From Poriferisodalis sp022821985 (GTDB lineage: Bacteria > Actinomycetota > Acidimicrobiia > Acidimicrobiales > Poriferisodalaceae), in the NCBI RefSeq assembly GCF_965219595.1, contig NZ_OZ244781.1, positions 1,302,001 through 1,366,000 on the forward strand: a DNA stretch of 64,000 nucleotides, written 5' to 3'. A model generated the notes under the pieces. The model made no database searches, was not told the DNA's origin, and saw only the letters and a program-made list of their open reading frames with translations. Position numbers and translations under genes: made by a program. This document shows positions 36,233 to 44,822 of the stretch, in pieces; position 1 is the stretch's first letter; every line of letters starts with the position of its first letter.

Positions 36233-36727
36233 ATGGTTGCGCAGAACATCGCCTTCGGCATCATCGCGGCCATCACCGTGGCGGCCGCGCTGGGGATGGT
36301 GACGACGCGCAACATCGTGCACGCAGCACTGTTCCTGGTTGCGGTGCTGGGCGGTCTCGCAGCCAACTACGTGCTCCTCACCGCCGAGTTCATTGCCACC
36401 ACGCAGGTGCTCGTCTACATCGGCGCTGTGATGGTGCTGTTCCTGTTCGGCATCATGCTCACCCGGGCGCCGATCGGGCGAATACCCCAGATGACCGGGG
36501 CCACCTGGCCGGTTGCCGCGCTGTCGGCGCTGGCCTTGGGCGGCATCACCGTCTACGCCCTCATCGACCGCTTCGGCACCGACTCGCTGGCCACCGACAA
36601 CACGGTGTTCCGCACGGCCGATGTCTCCGACTCGGTGTTCTCTCAATACATCATCCCGTTCGAAGCCGTCTCGGTGCTGCTGCTGGCCGCACTGATCGGC
36701 GCCGTCGTGCTGGCGCGGAGGGACTGA
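36233..36727 (+). CDS. nuoJ: NADH-quinone oxidoreductase subunit J (cluster 2)
   Basis: Membrane subunit of 164 residues with NIVHAALFLVAVLGGLAANYVLL and TQVLVYIGAVMVLFLFGIMLT, the conserved third-helix motif. It is shorter than NuoJ of cluster 1. It starts 8 bp after nuoI and ends 6 bp before nuoK. Confidence 0.95.
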   Translation: MVAQNIAFGIIAAITVAAALGMVTTRNIVHAALFLVAVLGGLAANYVLLTAEFIATTQVLVYIGAVMVLFLFGIMLTRAPIGRIPQMTGATWPVAALSALALGGITVYALIDRFGTDSLATDNTVFRTADVSDSVFSQYIIPFEAVSVLLLAALIGAVVLARRD

Positions 36728-36733
36728 GCGCTC

Positions 36734-37033
36734 ATGCTGCTGAACCAGTTCCTGCTGCTCGGTGCGCTGCTGTTTGCAGTCGGCGTCTATGGCGTGCTGG
36801 CGCGCCGCAACGGCGTGATGGTGCTGATGTCGATCGAGCTGATGCTCAACGCCGTCAACCTCAACCTGGTGGCGTTCGGGCTGCAGCACGACGTGGTGTC
36901 GGGGCAGGTCTTCGCCCTGTTCATCATTGCGGTCGCGGCGGCCGAGGTCGGCGTTGGCCTGGCCATCGTGCTGCTGCTGTACCGGAACCGCAAGTCGATC
37001 GCGGTCGACGAGTTCGACCTGATGAAGGGCTGA
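36734..37033 (+). CDS. nuoK: NADH-quinone oxidoreductase subunit K (cluster 2)
   Basis: MrpC-like subunit, 99 residues, three helices. Proton-path glutamates are in SIELMLNAVNLNL and AAAEVGVGLAIVLLLY. It ends with KSIAVDEFDLMKG, similar to the SADDLSALKG end of cluster 1. Confidence 0.96.
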   Translation: MLLNQFLLLGALLFAVGVYGVLARRNGVMVLMSIELMLNAVNLNLVAFGLQHDVVSGQVFALFIIAVAAAEVGVGLAIVLLLYRNRKSIAVDEFDLMKG

Positions 37034-37043
37034 GCGCGCGCGT

Positions 37044-39230
37044 ATGGACTGGATTCTGGAGAACGCGTTTCTCATCCCGCTGATCCCGGCGGTCTCGTTC
37101 CTTGTCATCCTGCTGTTCGGCCGCAGCGTCATCGGCGTCGAGCGGGTCCACAAGGTGGGCATCACCGCCGTGGGCATTGTGTGGGTGCTCTCGATGATCG
37201 CGGCGGTCTCGTGGATCACCCGGGTGGAAGACAGCACGTCGTCGAAGTACGACGACGCCGAGCACGCCCAGATAGCCGTCACCGAAGGGCTGAGCGCTTC
37301 AAGCGCCGGAGGGCTCGACGGCGAGCTGCATCTCGCCGCCGAAGACGACGGTCATGCCGATGGCGGGCACGGCTACGCCACCACCGAGCCGGTCATCTCC
37401 GAGGTCGACGGCTGGTGGTCGAGCAGCGGCGTCGACTTTGCGGTGGGAACGCTGGTGGACGGCCAGACGGTGCTGCTGCTGATCGTGGTGACGTCGATCT
37501 CGTTGCTCGTACACATCTATTCCAGCGAGTACGTCAAGGGCGACCGGCGATTCGTCCACTACTACGCCTTCCTGAGCCTGTTCACCGCTTCGATGCTCTT
37601 CTTCGTCATGGCCCAGAACCTGGTCCAGATGATCGTGGGCTGGGAGCTCGTGGGCGTGTGCAGCTTCGTGCTGATCGGGCACTGGTGGGAGGAACGCCCC
37701 AACACCGACGCTGCGGTCAAAGCGTTCCTGACGAACCGGGTCGGCGACATTGGCCTGCTGGTCGGCGTCATCATCCTGTTCGGCGAGTTCAAGACGTTCG
37801 ACATCGACGCCATCAACCGGATGGTCGGCGAGATGGGCAGCGAAGTCCACTTCGCCATGCTGATGGCGTCGATCGCGCTCATGGCGGCGGTGTGCTCCAA
37901 GTCGGGCCAGTTCCCGCTGCATACCTGGCTGCCCGACGCCATGGCGGGGCCCACGCCGGTCTCCGCGCTCATCCACGCTGCGACGATGGTCGTGGCGGGC
38001 GTGTTCATGATCGGCCGGCTGTACCCGGTTTTCTTCGAGGGATTCTCCATCGGCACCTCGTCGATCAACCTGATGGCGTTCATCGGCGGCTTCACCGCGC
38101 TGATCGGCGCCGGGCTGGCCTTCGCCCAGTGGGACATCAAGAAGGTGCTGGCCTACAGCACGGTCAGCCAGCTCGGCTACATGGTGATGGCGCTGGGCGT
38201 GGGTGCCTGGACCGCTGCCATGTTCCACCTGTTCACGCACGCCTTCTTCAAGGCCTGCCTGTTCCTGGGGGCCGGCTCGGTCAGCCACGCCGCACACCAC
38301 ACCTTCGACATGCGGGAGATGGGCGGCCTGCGCAAGTACATGCCGCACACCTACAAGACGTTCGTGATCTCGACGCTGGCACTGGCGGGCGTGTTCCCGT
38401 TTGCGGGCTTCTGGTCGAAAGACGAGATCCTGCTGGGGGCCTTCGCGGGGCAGCAGAGCGCCTACCCGCTCATGCTGGTCTTCGGTTGCGTGGTGGCGCT
38501 GCTCACCGCCGCCTACATGACCCGGGTGATCTGGTACACGTTCTGGGGCGAGTACCGGGGCCACGGCCACCCGCACGAGTCGCCCAAGGTGATGACCGTG
38601 CCGCTGTGGATCCTGGCGGTCATGGCGGTGATCGCCGGGGCGTTCAACCTGCCGACACCGGTGCTGGAGTTCGTCGGTCTCGAAGGCTTGGCGCATCTCG
38701 TGCAGACCTACGCCGAGCCCACGCACTACCTGAATGCGGTCGGGCTGTCGCACCCCGACCCATCGCTGTGGCTGGCGCTCGTGGGCCTGGCGCTGGCGCT
38801 GACCGGCATCGCCATCACGTTCATGTACTTCTGGCGCAACGCCGGGCCGCACGGGCTCACCGAGCGGAACCGCTACGCCAAGGCGGGGTACACGTTCCTC
38901 GAGCAGAAGTACTACCTCGACCACCTGTACACCGACATCGTGGTGGGCTCGATCAAGGCGCCGATTGCCCGCGGCGCCAACTGGATCAACAACAACGTGA
39001 TCGACCTGGTCGTCAACCGTGCGGGCGAAGGGGCACGCGACAGCGGCCGCTGGGTGTACCGCTGGATCGACCAGGGCACCATCGACAACACCGTCAACGC
39101 GCTCGGCAGCGGTGCCGATGCCGGCGGTCAGGGTCTGCGGGTGATGCAAACCGGCAAGGTCCAGAACTACGGCTCGCTGCTGTTCGGCACCGCGGCCGTG
39201 GTTGCCATCGTGTTCGTGATCGTCCTGTGA
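37044..39230 (+). CDS. nuoL: NADH-quinone oxidoreductase subunit L (cluster 2), with a large early insertion
   Basis: Antiporter-like pump of 728 residues, nearly 100 longer than NuoL of cluster 1. Signatures are MIVGWELVGVCSFVLIGHW (Glu) and AAVCSKSGQFPLHTWLPDAM (Lys). The additional length is partly an acidic, Gly/His-rich insertion after helix 2 (about residues 56-130, including LHLAAEDDGHADGGHGYAT) and partly a longer C-terminal region after the lateral helix (RYAKAGYTFLEQKYYLDHLY onwards). The insertion would face outside the membrane. It starts 10 bp after nuoK. Confidence 0.95.
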   Translation: MDWILENAFLIPLIPAVSFLVILLFGRSVIGVERVHKVGITAVGIVWVLSMIAAVSWITRVEDSTSSKYDDAEHAQIAVTEGLSASSAGGLDGELHLAAEDDGHADGGHGYATTEPVISEVDGWWSSSGVDFAVGTLVDGQTVLLLIVVTSISLLVHIYSSEYVKGDRRFVHYYAFLSLFTASMLFFVMAQNLVQMIVGWELVGVCSFVLIGHWWEERPNTDAAVKAFLTNRVGDIGLLVGVIILFGEFKTFDIDAINRMVGEMGSEVHFAMLMASIALMAAVCSKSGQFPLHTWLPDAMAGPTPVSALIHAATMVVAGVFMIGRLYPVFFEGFSIGTSSINLMAFIGGFTALIGAGLAFAQWDIKKVLAYSTVSQLGYMVMALGVGAWTAAMFHLFTHAFFKACLFLGAGSVSHAAHHTFDMREMGGLRKYMPHTYKTFVISTLALAGVFPFAGFWSKDEILLGAFAGQQSAYPLMLVFGCVVALLTAAYMTRVIWYTFWGEYRGHGHPHESPKVMTVPLWILAVMAVIAGAFNLPTPVLEFVGLEGLAHLVQTYAEPTHYLNAVGLSHPDPSLWLALVGLALALTGIAITFMYFWRNAGPHGLTERNRYAKAGYTFLEQKYYLDHLYTDIVVGSIKAPIARGANWINNNVIDLVVNRAGEGARDSGRWVYRWIDQGTIDNTVNALGSGADAGGQGLRVMQTGKVQNYGSLLFGTAAVVAIVFVIVL

Positions 39231-39300
39231 GCAGTGAGATGACGCAGGCAGAGAGCCCGTCCGCTGTGACATCGGGCCGCAATCGAGAGGGAGCTTCCTA

Positions 39301-40863
39301 GTGGACGCAACTGGATTCGACGCTTGGGCGCTGACGCTCGCGGTGTTCCTGCCGGCCGTCGGCGCGCTGGTGATGATGGCGGTGCCGCGCGCTCGCGAGC
39401 TCGAGCTGAAGATGATCGCGCTCGGCGCTTCGCTGGCGACGCTGGCAGTCGGCGTGTACCTGCTGTTCGCCTTCGACTACGGCAACGCGGGAACGCTGCA
39501 ATTCGGCGTGCACAAGGGCTGGATCGACGCGATCAATGCCGACTACATCCTGGGTCTCGACGGGCTGTCGTTGCCGCTGTTGATCCTGTCGATGGTGATC
39601 ATCCCGCTGTGCGTGATCTATTCGTGGGAGCACATCCCCGAGCCGGGCAACGCCAAGGCCTTCCTGATCCTGATGCTGATCTTGGCATCGGGCATGAACG
39701 GCACCTTCGTGGCGCAGGACCTCATCTTGTTCTTCGTCTTCTTCGAGGTCGTGCTGCTGCCGATGTACTTCATGATCGGGGTGTGGGGCGGCGAGAACCG
39801 TCGCTACGCCTCGCTGAAGTTCTTCCTGTTCACCCTGTTCGGCTCGGCGCTGATGATCGTCAGCTTCGTTGCGCTGTACTTCGTGGCCACAAACGACGCA
39901 GGCGCGGCGTTGAACACGTTCAACATGAGCGAACTCGCCGCTGCCGCGGGCGGAGACCTGGCCCGGGGCACCCAGGCGATCATCTTCGCCGGGCTGTTCA
40001 TGGGCTTCGGCATCAAGGTGCCGATGTTCCCGTTCCACACGTGGCTGCCCGACGCGCACACCGAGGCGCCCACCGTGGGCTCGGTGATCCTGGCGGCCAT
40101 CTTGCTGAAGCTCGGCACCTACGGCTTCGTGCGGATCGCGCTGCCGTTCCTGCCCGAAGGCGCAGCGGCGTGGGCGCCGTGGATCGGCCTGCTGGCGGTG
40201 ATCGGCATCATCTACGGCGCCTTGGGCTGCTTGGCGCAGACTGACATGAAGCGCCTCATCGCGTTCAGCTCGGTGGCGCACATGGGCTTCGTGATGCTCG
40301 GCATCGCCACGCTGACCCCGATCGGCATCAACGCCGCCGTGTTCGGCATGGTGGCCCACGGGATCATCACCGGGATGCTGTTCTTCCTCGCAGGCTCGGT
40401 GAAGGAGCGCTACCACACGCTCGAGATCAGCCGGCTGGGCGGCTTGCTGAAGTCGGCGCCGCGCATGGGCTGGATCTTGGCGATCTCTGCGATGGCGTCG
40501 CTGGGCCTGCCGGGCCTGGCGGGCTTCTGGGGTGAGTTCCCGGCGATCCTGTCGGCCTACGCCCCCGGTGCGGGCCTCTCTGAGGGGCTGTTCCGCACCT
40601 ACATGGTGATCGCCGCCGTGGGCACCGTGTTCGCTGCCGGCTACCTGCTGTGGCTGTTCCAGCGCAGCGCATTCGGCGAGCCCAAGCCCGAATGGGAAGG
40701 CCACGCGATCGCCGATGTGAATCGCTACGAGTGGGCGGCGTGGACGCCGCTCATCATTGCGATGGTGCTCTTCGGCTGGGTTCCCGGGCTGATCTTCGGT
40801 GTGGTCGATGACGTGTCGACCGGTATCGCCGAGAGCATCAGCGCAGCAGTGGGCAGGGGCTGA
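39301..40863 (+). CDS. nuoM: NADH-quinone oxidoreductase subunit M (cluster 2)
   Basis: Antiporter-like pump of 520 residues. Signatures are LILFFVFFEVVLLPMYFMIG (Glu) and GIKVPMFPFHTWLPDAHTEAPT (Lys). GTG at 39301 is preceded by the ribosome site GAGAGGGAG. The 70-bp gap after nuoL is the largest in this cluster and contains no other feature. Confidence 0.97.
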   Translation: MDATGFDAWALTLAVFLPAVGALVMMAVPRARELELKMIALGASLATLAVGVYLLFAFDYGNAGTLQFGVHKGWIDAINADYILGLDGLSLPLLILSMVIIPLCVIYSWEHIPEPGNAKAFLILMLILASGMNGTFVAQDLILFFVFFEVVLLPMYFMIGVWGGENRRYASLKFFLFTLFGSALMIVSFVALYFVATNDAGAALNTFNMSELAAAAGGDLARGTQAIIFAGLFMGFGIKVPMFPFHTWLPDAHTEAPTVGSVILAAILLKLGTYGFVRIALPFLPEGAAAWAPWIGLLAVIGIIYGALGCLAQTDMKRLIAFSSVAHMGFVMLGIATLTPIGINAAVFGMVAHGIITGMLFFLAGSVKERYHTLEISRLGGLLKSAPRMGWILAISAMASLGLPGLAGFWGEFPAILSAYAPGAGLSEGLFRTYMVIAAVGTVFAAGYLLWLFQRSAFGEPKPEWEGHAIADVNRYEWAAWTPLIIAMVLFGWVPGLIFGVVDDVSTGIAESISAAVGRG

Positions 40864-40865
40864 GG

Positions 40866-42542
40866 ATGAACCTCGGGGCACTTCTCGCGTTTGTGCGGCC
40901 GGATCTCGACTGGCACGCGCTCGCGCCCGAATTGACCCTGCTGGCGGTCGGCACGCTGGTGACCGTCGCCGACATCGCGCTCGACGACAAGGCCAAGCGG
41001 ATAATGCCGACGCTGGCCGGCATCGGCCTGCTGGTCACGCTCGTGCCGATCCTGACGCTGGCGGTGGACGGCGCTGAGCGACCCATGTTCGGCGGGGCCT
41101 ACGTGGTCGACGACTTCTCGCTGGTGCTCAAGGCGCTGTTCATCTTGGTCGGCTACGTGGTCGTGCTCATGTCGGTCGACTACGTGCGCGAGGGCGACTA
41201 CTACGAGAACGAGTACTACACGCTGCTGCTGACGTCGCTGCTGGGCATGGTGATGATGGCCAGCTCGCGTGACCTCGTGAGCGTGTTCGTGGCGCTGGAG
41301 CTGCTCTCGATCCCGGCCTACATGCTGGCCGCCTGGCGCAAGGGCGGTCCCCGCTCCAACGAGGCCGGCTTGAAGTACTACCTGATGGGAGTCTTCGCTT
41401 CGGCGGTGATGCTGTACGGCATGTCGCTGGTGTTCGGCGTGGCCGGCGACACCGACTTCGGCACCATTGCCGCTGCGCTGACGGGCGAGGGAGCGAGCCC
41501 GATCGTCATCGTGGCGATCCTCTTCGTGCTGATCGGCTTCGCCTTCAAGGTGTCGGCGGTGCCGTTCCACACGTGGGCGCCCGACACCTACGAGGGCGCC
41601 CCCACGCCGGTGACGGCGTTCCTGTCGGTGGCGTCGAAGGCAGCGGGTTTTGTGGCGCTGTTGGGCCTGGTGTTCGTGGCCTTCGAGGGGGCTGCCGACG
41701 TGGTGCAGCCGTTCTTCTGGGTACTGGCCGCGGTGACGATGACCGTGGGCAACCTGATTGCGCTGCGCCAGACGAACATCGTGCGGATGCTGGCCTATTC
41801 GGGCGTGGCGCAAGGCGGCTTCATGCTGGCGCCCTTCGCCGTGGCCTTCGAGGACGATGCCTGGACCGTGCCCGGCACCGACATCACCACCAACGTGCTG
41901 CCCAGCGCGTATGAGGCGATCATCGTCTACGCCATCATCTACGCCTTCATGAACCTGGGCGCGTTCAGCGTGGTGCTCGCGGTGTCGCGGCGCACCCGCT
42001 CAGGCGAGATCGCGAGCTACGGCGGGCTGTTCAGCTATGCGCCCGGCATGGCAGTGCTGATGACGCTGTTCCTGGCTGCGCTGGCCGGCATCCCGCCGGC
42101 GGGCGGCTGGTTCGCCAAATTCGTGATCTTCCGGGCCCTGGCCGATGCCAGCACGCCGGCTGGCTGGGTGCTCGCCGTGATCGTGGCGATCAATGCGGTG
42201 ATCGCATTCGGCTACTACGCCCGGGTGCTGGTGCAGATGTGGTTCCAGCCGGTGCCCGAGACGGTGGCGCTGGGCGTAGACGCCGGTGGCGACGACGGCG
42301 ACGAGCTCGCTCTCGCCGAAGCAGCCGATGCGTCCGCCGAGCAGGACGAGCACGGCGATGCGTGGCTGGCCACCGAGACCAGTCAGGCCACGATGGTGCG
42401 CTTCACTCCGGGCAAGATCCCCATGACCGGAGCATTGGCAGCGGCGCTGGCGATCACGGCAATTGCCACACTGGCGCTCGGCGTCTTCCCGGGCCTGGTG
42501 AGCCACTTCGGCGACGTCGCATCGTTCCACTTCGGCGGCTGA
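40866..42542 (+). CDS. nuoN: NADH-quinone oxidoreductase subunit N (cluster 2)
   Basis: Antiporter-like pump of 558 residues. Signatures are VFVALELLSIPAYMLAAW (Glu) and GFAFKVSAVPFHTWAPDTYEGAPTPVT (Lys). An acidic loop of about 40 residues (LGVDAGGDDGDELALAEAAD onward) lies before the last helix. It is the last subunit gene of cluster 2, and the MidA-type gene starts 24 bp after its stop. Confidence 0.96.
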   Translation: MNLGALLAFVRPDLDWHALAPELTLLAVGTLVTVADIALDDKAKRIMPTLAGIGLLVTLVPILTLAVDGAERPMFGGAYVVDDFSLVLKALFILVGYVVVLMSVDYVREGDYYENEYYTLLLTSLLGMVMMASSRDLVSVFVALELLSIPAYMLAAWRKGGPRSNEAGLKYYLMGVFASAVMLYGMSLVFGVAGDTDFGTIAAALTGEGASPIVIVAILFVLIGFAFKVSAVPFHTWAPDTYEGAPTPVTAFLSVASKAAGFVALLGLVFVAFEGAADVVQPFFWVLAAVTMTVGNLIALRQTNIVRMLAYSGVAQGGFMLAPFAVAFEDDAWTVPGTDITTNVLPSAYEAIIVYAIIYAFMNLGAFSVVLAVSRRTRSGEIASYGGLFSYAPGMAVLMTLFLAALAGIPPAGGWFAKFVIFRALADASTPAGWVLAVIVAINAVIAFGYYARVLVQMWFQPVPETVALGVDAGGDDGDELALAEAADASAEQDEHGDAWLATETSQATMVRFTPGKIPMTGALAAALAITAIATLALGVFPGLVSHFGDVASFHFGG

Positions 42543-42566
42543 GCACTGGCGGGGCGCACGGTCCCG

Positions 42567-43733
42567 GTGTCCAGCCCCACGCCTGACATGCGCCGCTTCG
42601 ACGAGTTCATGGACGAAGCGCTCTACGGCCCTTCCGGCTTCTACGTGCGCGGCGGGCGACCGGCGGCTCGGGGCGGTGACTTTGCGACGTCGCCCGAGCT
42701 GGGCACGCTGTTCGCTCGATGCGTTGCCGGCTGGCTGGATCGCACATGGGATGAGCTGGGCCGGCCTGACCCGTTCGTAGTGGTCGAGGGCGGCGCCGGC
42801 CGCGGGACGCTGTGCCGCGATGTGTTCGCGCATGTTGCGGCGTGCCGTGATGCTGTGCGGTACGTGATGGTCGAGCGAGTAGCGCACCAGCGCGATGAGG
42901 CACGGGCGGCAATCGGAATGTCCGGCATATCAGGCGATTGCAGCGTTCCCGATGATTCGCTCGCTCGGATCGGCGATGCCGATGTGCCGGAGCGCATCGT
43001 CGCAGTATCTGATCTCCCCGTAGGCCCGTTGGTGGGTGTCGTGCTCGCCAACGAGCTGCTCGACAACCTGCCGTTCCGGCTGCTCGAGCGCTCCGAGACC
43101 GGCTGGCAGGAGGTGCATGTCGACCGCGCCGAGCCTGCGACGAATATGCCACCCGTCGACGAAGGCCACGGCACGCCCGAGCAGGAAATCGTGCGGCCGA
43201 CGGCCGGGCGCGTGACGGAGGTGCTGCGGGAGGCGCCAGCCGATGCGGCGGCGATGGCTGAGGTGATGGCCCCGGACGCCGCGCCGGGTGCGCGTGTACC
43301 GCTGCAGTTGAAAGCGGCGGTCTGGGTGCGCCGGGCGCTACGGCTGCTCGAGCGCGGTCGGCTGCTGACGTTCGACTACGGCGTGCGCCGCACGGCCGAT
43401 CTGGCACAGCGTCCCCAGAGCGAGTGGTTGCGGACCTACCGGTCCCAACGCCGTGGGCACGAACCGCTGGAAGCACCAGGCAGCGCAGACATCACCTGTG
43501 ATGTCGCATTCGACCAACTGCCGCCGGGTGCCACGTTGAGCACTCAGGCGGAATGGCTTGGCGCTGCCGGCATCAACTCGATGACCGCCGACGCGCGGGC
43601 ACTGTGGCAGCGGAAACGATCCAAGCCGACAGCCGAAGCGCTCGCAGCCCGGACGCTGCTCGACGAAGCCGCCGCGCTCACCGACCCCGACGGCATGGGT
43701 GCCTTCTGGGCCGCTGAGTGGCACGTCGGCTGA
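42567..43733 (+). CDS. MidA/NDUFAF7-type SAM-dependent methyltransferase (COG1565)
   Basis: A 388-residue protein of the DUF185/MidA family. It opens with RRFDEFMDEALYGPSGFYVRGG and GGDFATSPELGTLFARCVAGWL, family hallmarks, followed by SAM motif I, VVVEGGAGRGTL (about residue 66). LANELLDNLPFRLLE and LLTFDYGV also match. In eukaryotes the homologue NDUFAF7 dimethylates an arginine of NDUFS2 (the NuoD counterpart) and is needed for complex I assembly. Its location 24 bp after nuoN, same strand, suggests a matching role here. The middle (about 190-235) is a poorly conserved insertion. GTG start. Confidence 0.88.
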   Translation: MSSPTPDMRRFDEFMDEALYGPSGFYVRGGRPAARGGDFATSPELGTLFARCVAGWLDRTWDELGRPDPFVVVEGGAGRGTLCRDVFAHVAACRDAVRYVMVERVAHQRDEARAAIGMSGISGDCSVPDDSLARIGDADVPERIVAVSDLPVGPLVGVVLANELLDNLPFRLLERSETGWQEVHVDRAEPATNMPPVDEGHGTPEQEIVRPTAGRVTEVLREAPADAAAMAEVMAPDAAPGARVPLQLKAAVWVRRALRLLERGRLLTFDYGVRRTADLAQRPQSEWLRTYRSQRRGHEPLEAPGSADITCDVAFDQLPPGATLSTQAEWLGAAGINSMTADARALWQRKRSKPTAEALAARTLLDEAAALTDPDGMGAFWAAEWHVG

Positions 43734-43784
43734 ACTGTTCGCCGCATCGCCACAACGTTGCTGGGGGACCGCAAGCTTGAGGCG

Positions 43785-44696
43785 TCAGTCGTTCGAACGC
43801 CACCGTCCCATCAGCCAAATCAGCAGCGCGAGCGCCACGAGCAGCAGCTCGGCCTGTGAAGCAAGGTGCACCGCTGGCCTGATGTCGTCGGCTGTCGGCC
43901 GCGGGCCGACGCCGAGCCGTGGCCGGTTCTCATGCTGCGTGCCGTAACGCAGCGGACCGCCCAGCTCTCGGCCGAGCGCAGCCGCAACGGCTGCCTCGGC
44001 CACTCCGGCATTGGGGGAGGGATGCCCCGGCGCGTCATCGCGGATCGCCGTCCACACGGCGCGTGCCCGCCGCGGCCGCAGCGCCGCCACCAATGCCGCA
44101 AACAGGCGAGCCGGCACGTAGTTGGCCACGTCGTCGAGCCGGGCCGCTGCCCAGCCGAATCGCAGGTAGCGCTCGTCCTTGCGTCCCACCATCGCGTCCA
44201 TCGTGTTGATCGCCCGGTACGCGGCCGCGCCGGGCGCGCCGGCCACGGCCGCCCAGAGCGCTGGAGCAACCACGGCGTCCACGCTGTTCTCCGCAACCGA
44301 CTCGATCACCGCCGCTGCGATGCCGGAGGCGTCCAGCTCGCTGGGATCGCGACCGACCAGGCGGGGAAGCTCTGCCCGAGCAGCCTCGATGTCGTCGGCC
44401 TCCAGCAGATCGGCGATGCCCAGTGCCACCGAGCGCAGCTCGCGCCCGGCCGCGGTCAGTGCGACCGCCGACGTGGTCGAGCGCATCAGCAATCCGCCAA
44501 GCGCCCCGACGGCCACTCCGGCTGCGGCATAGGCGATCCCGCGTGAGCGCTGGTCGCGCCAGATCAGCCCCTCGAGGCGAGTCATCAGTGCCCCGAATCC
44601 ACCCACCGGGTGCGCCCGCGCCGGCGGTTCGCCCACGATCCGATCTGCAAGCAGCCCGACAGCCACAGCGCCGCTGCGACGCGCTAGCTGGCTCAT
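43785..44696 (-). CDS. cobD: Adenosylcobinamide-phosphate synthase (CobD/CbiB)
   Basis: Membrane enzyme of 303 residues that attaches aminopropanol (or its phosphate) to adenosylcobyric acid in B12 synthesis. Family patches are DRIVGEPPARAHPVGGFG at the N-terminus, IAAAVIESVAENSVDAVVAPALW, INTMDAMVGRKDERY and HPSPNAGVAEAAVAAALG. Several hydrophobic segments fit its inner-membrane location. It lies downstream of cbiZ on the same strand after 106 bp. The pair forms a salvage unit: CbiZ cuts cobinamide to cobyric acid and CobD rebuilds the proper intermediate. No other cob genes are in the window. Confidence 0.94.
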   Translation of the reverse strand: MSQLARRSGAVAVGLLADRIVGEPPARAHPVGGFGALMTRLEGLIWRDQRSRGIAYAAAGVAVGALGGLLMRSTTSAVALTAAGRELRSVALGIADLLEADDIEAARAELPRLVGRDPSELDASGIAAAVIESVAENSVDAVVAPALWAAVAGAPGAAAYRAINTMDAMVGRKDERYLRFGWAAARLDDVANYVPARLFAALVAALRPRRARAVWTAIRDDAPGHPSPNAGVAEAAVAAALGRELGGPLRYGTQHENRPRLGVGPRPTADDIRPAVHLASQAELLLVALALLIWLMGRWRSND

Positions 44697-44726
44697 GGCA
44701 ACCCGACCGCCCAGGAGAGCCCTACT

Positions 44727-44822
44727 GCGTTCATCGGGTGTGTGTGCGGGCAGGTTGTGGATGCCGTCGACGGTGCCGTTCTACTGAAGAGTTCTGCTGG
44801 GTTCATCGGGTGTGCGTGCGTC
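44727..44822. repeat. Direct repeat at the cbiZ-cobD junction
   Basis: GTTCATCGGGTGTGTGTGCG (from 44729) recurs as GTTCATCGGGTGTGCGTGCG (44801-44820), 72 bp apart, with CTACTG or CTGCTG just before each. The second copy holds the cbiZ stop codon, so the end of cbiZ has been duplicated into the spacer before cobD. Confidence 0.7.

Noticed and set aside
31700..42542. Second complex I cluster as a decaying duplicate
   Set aside because: All eleven frames are intact, ligands are conserved and the proteins differ from cluster 1 throughout, so it is a functional paralogous set.
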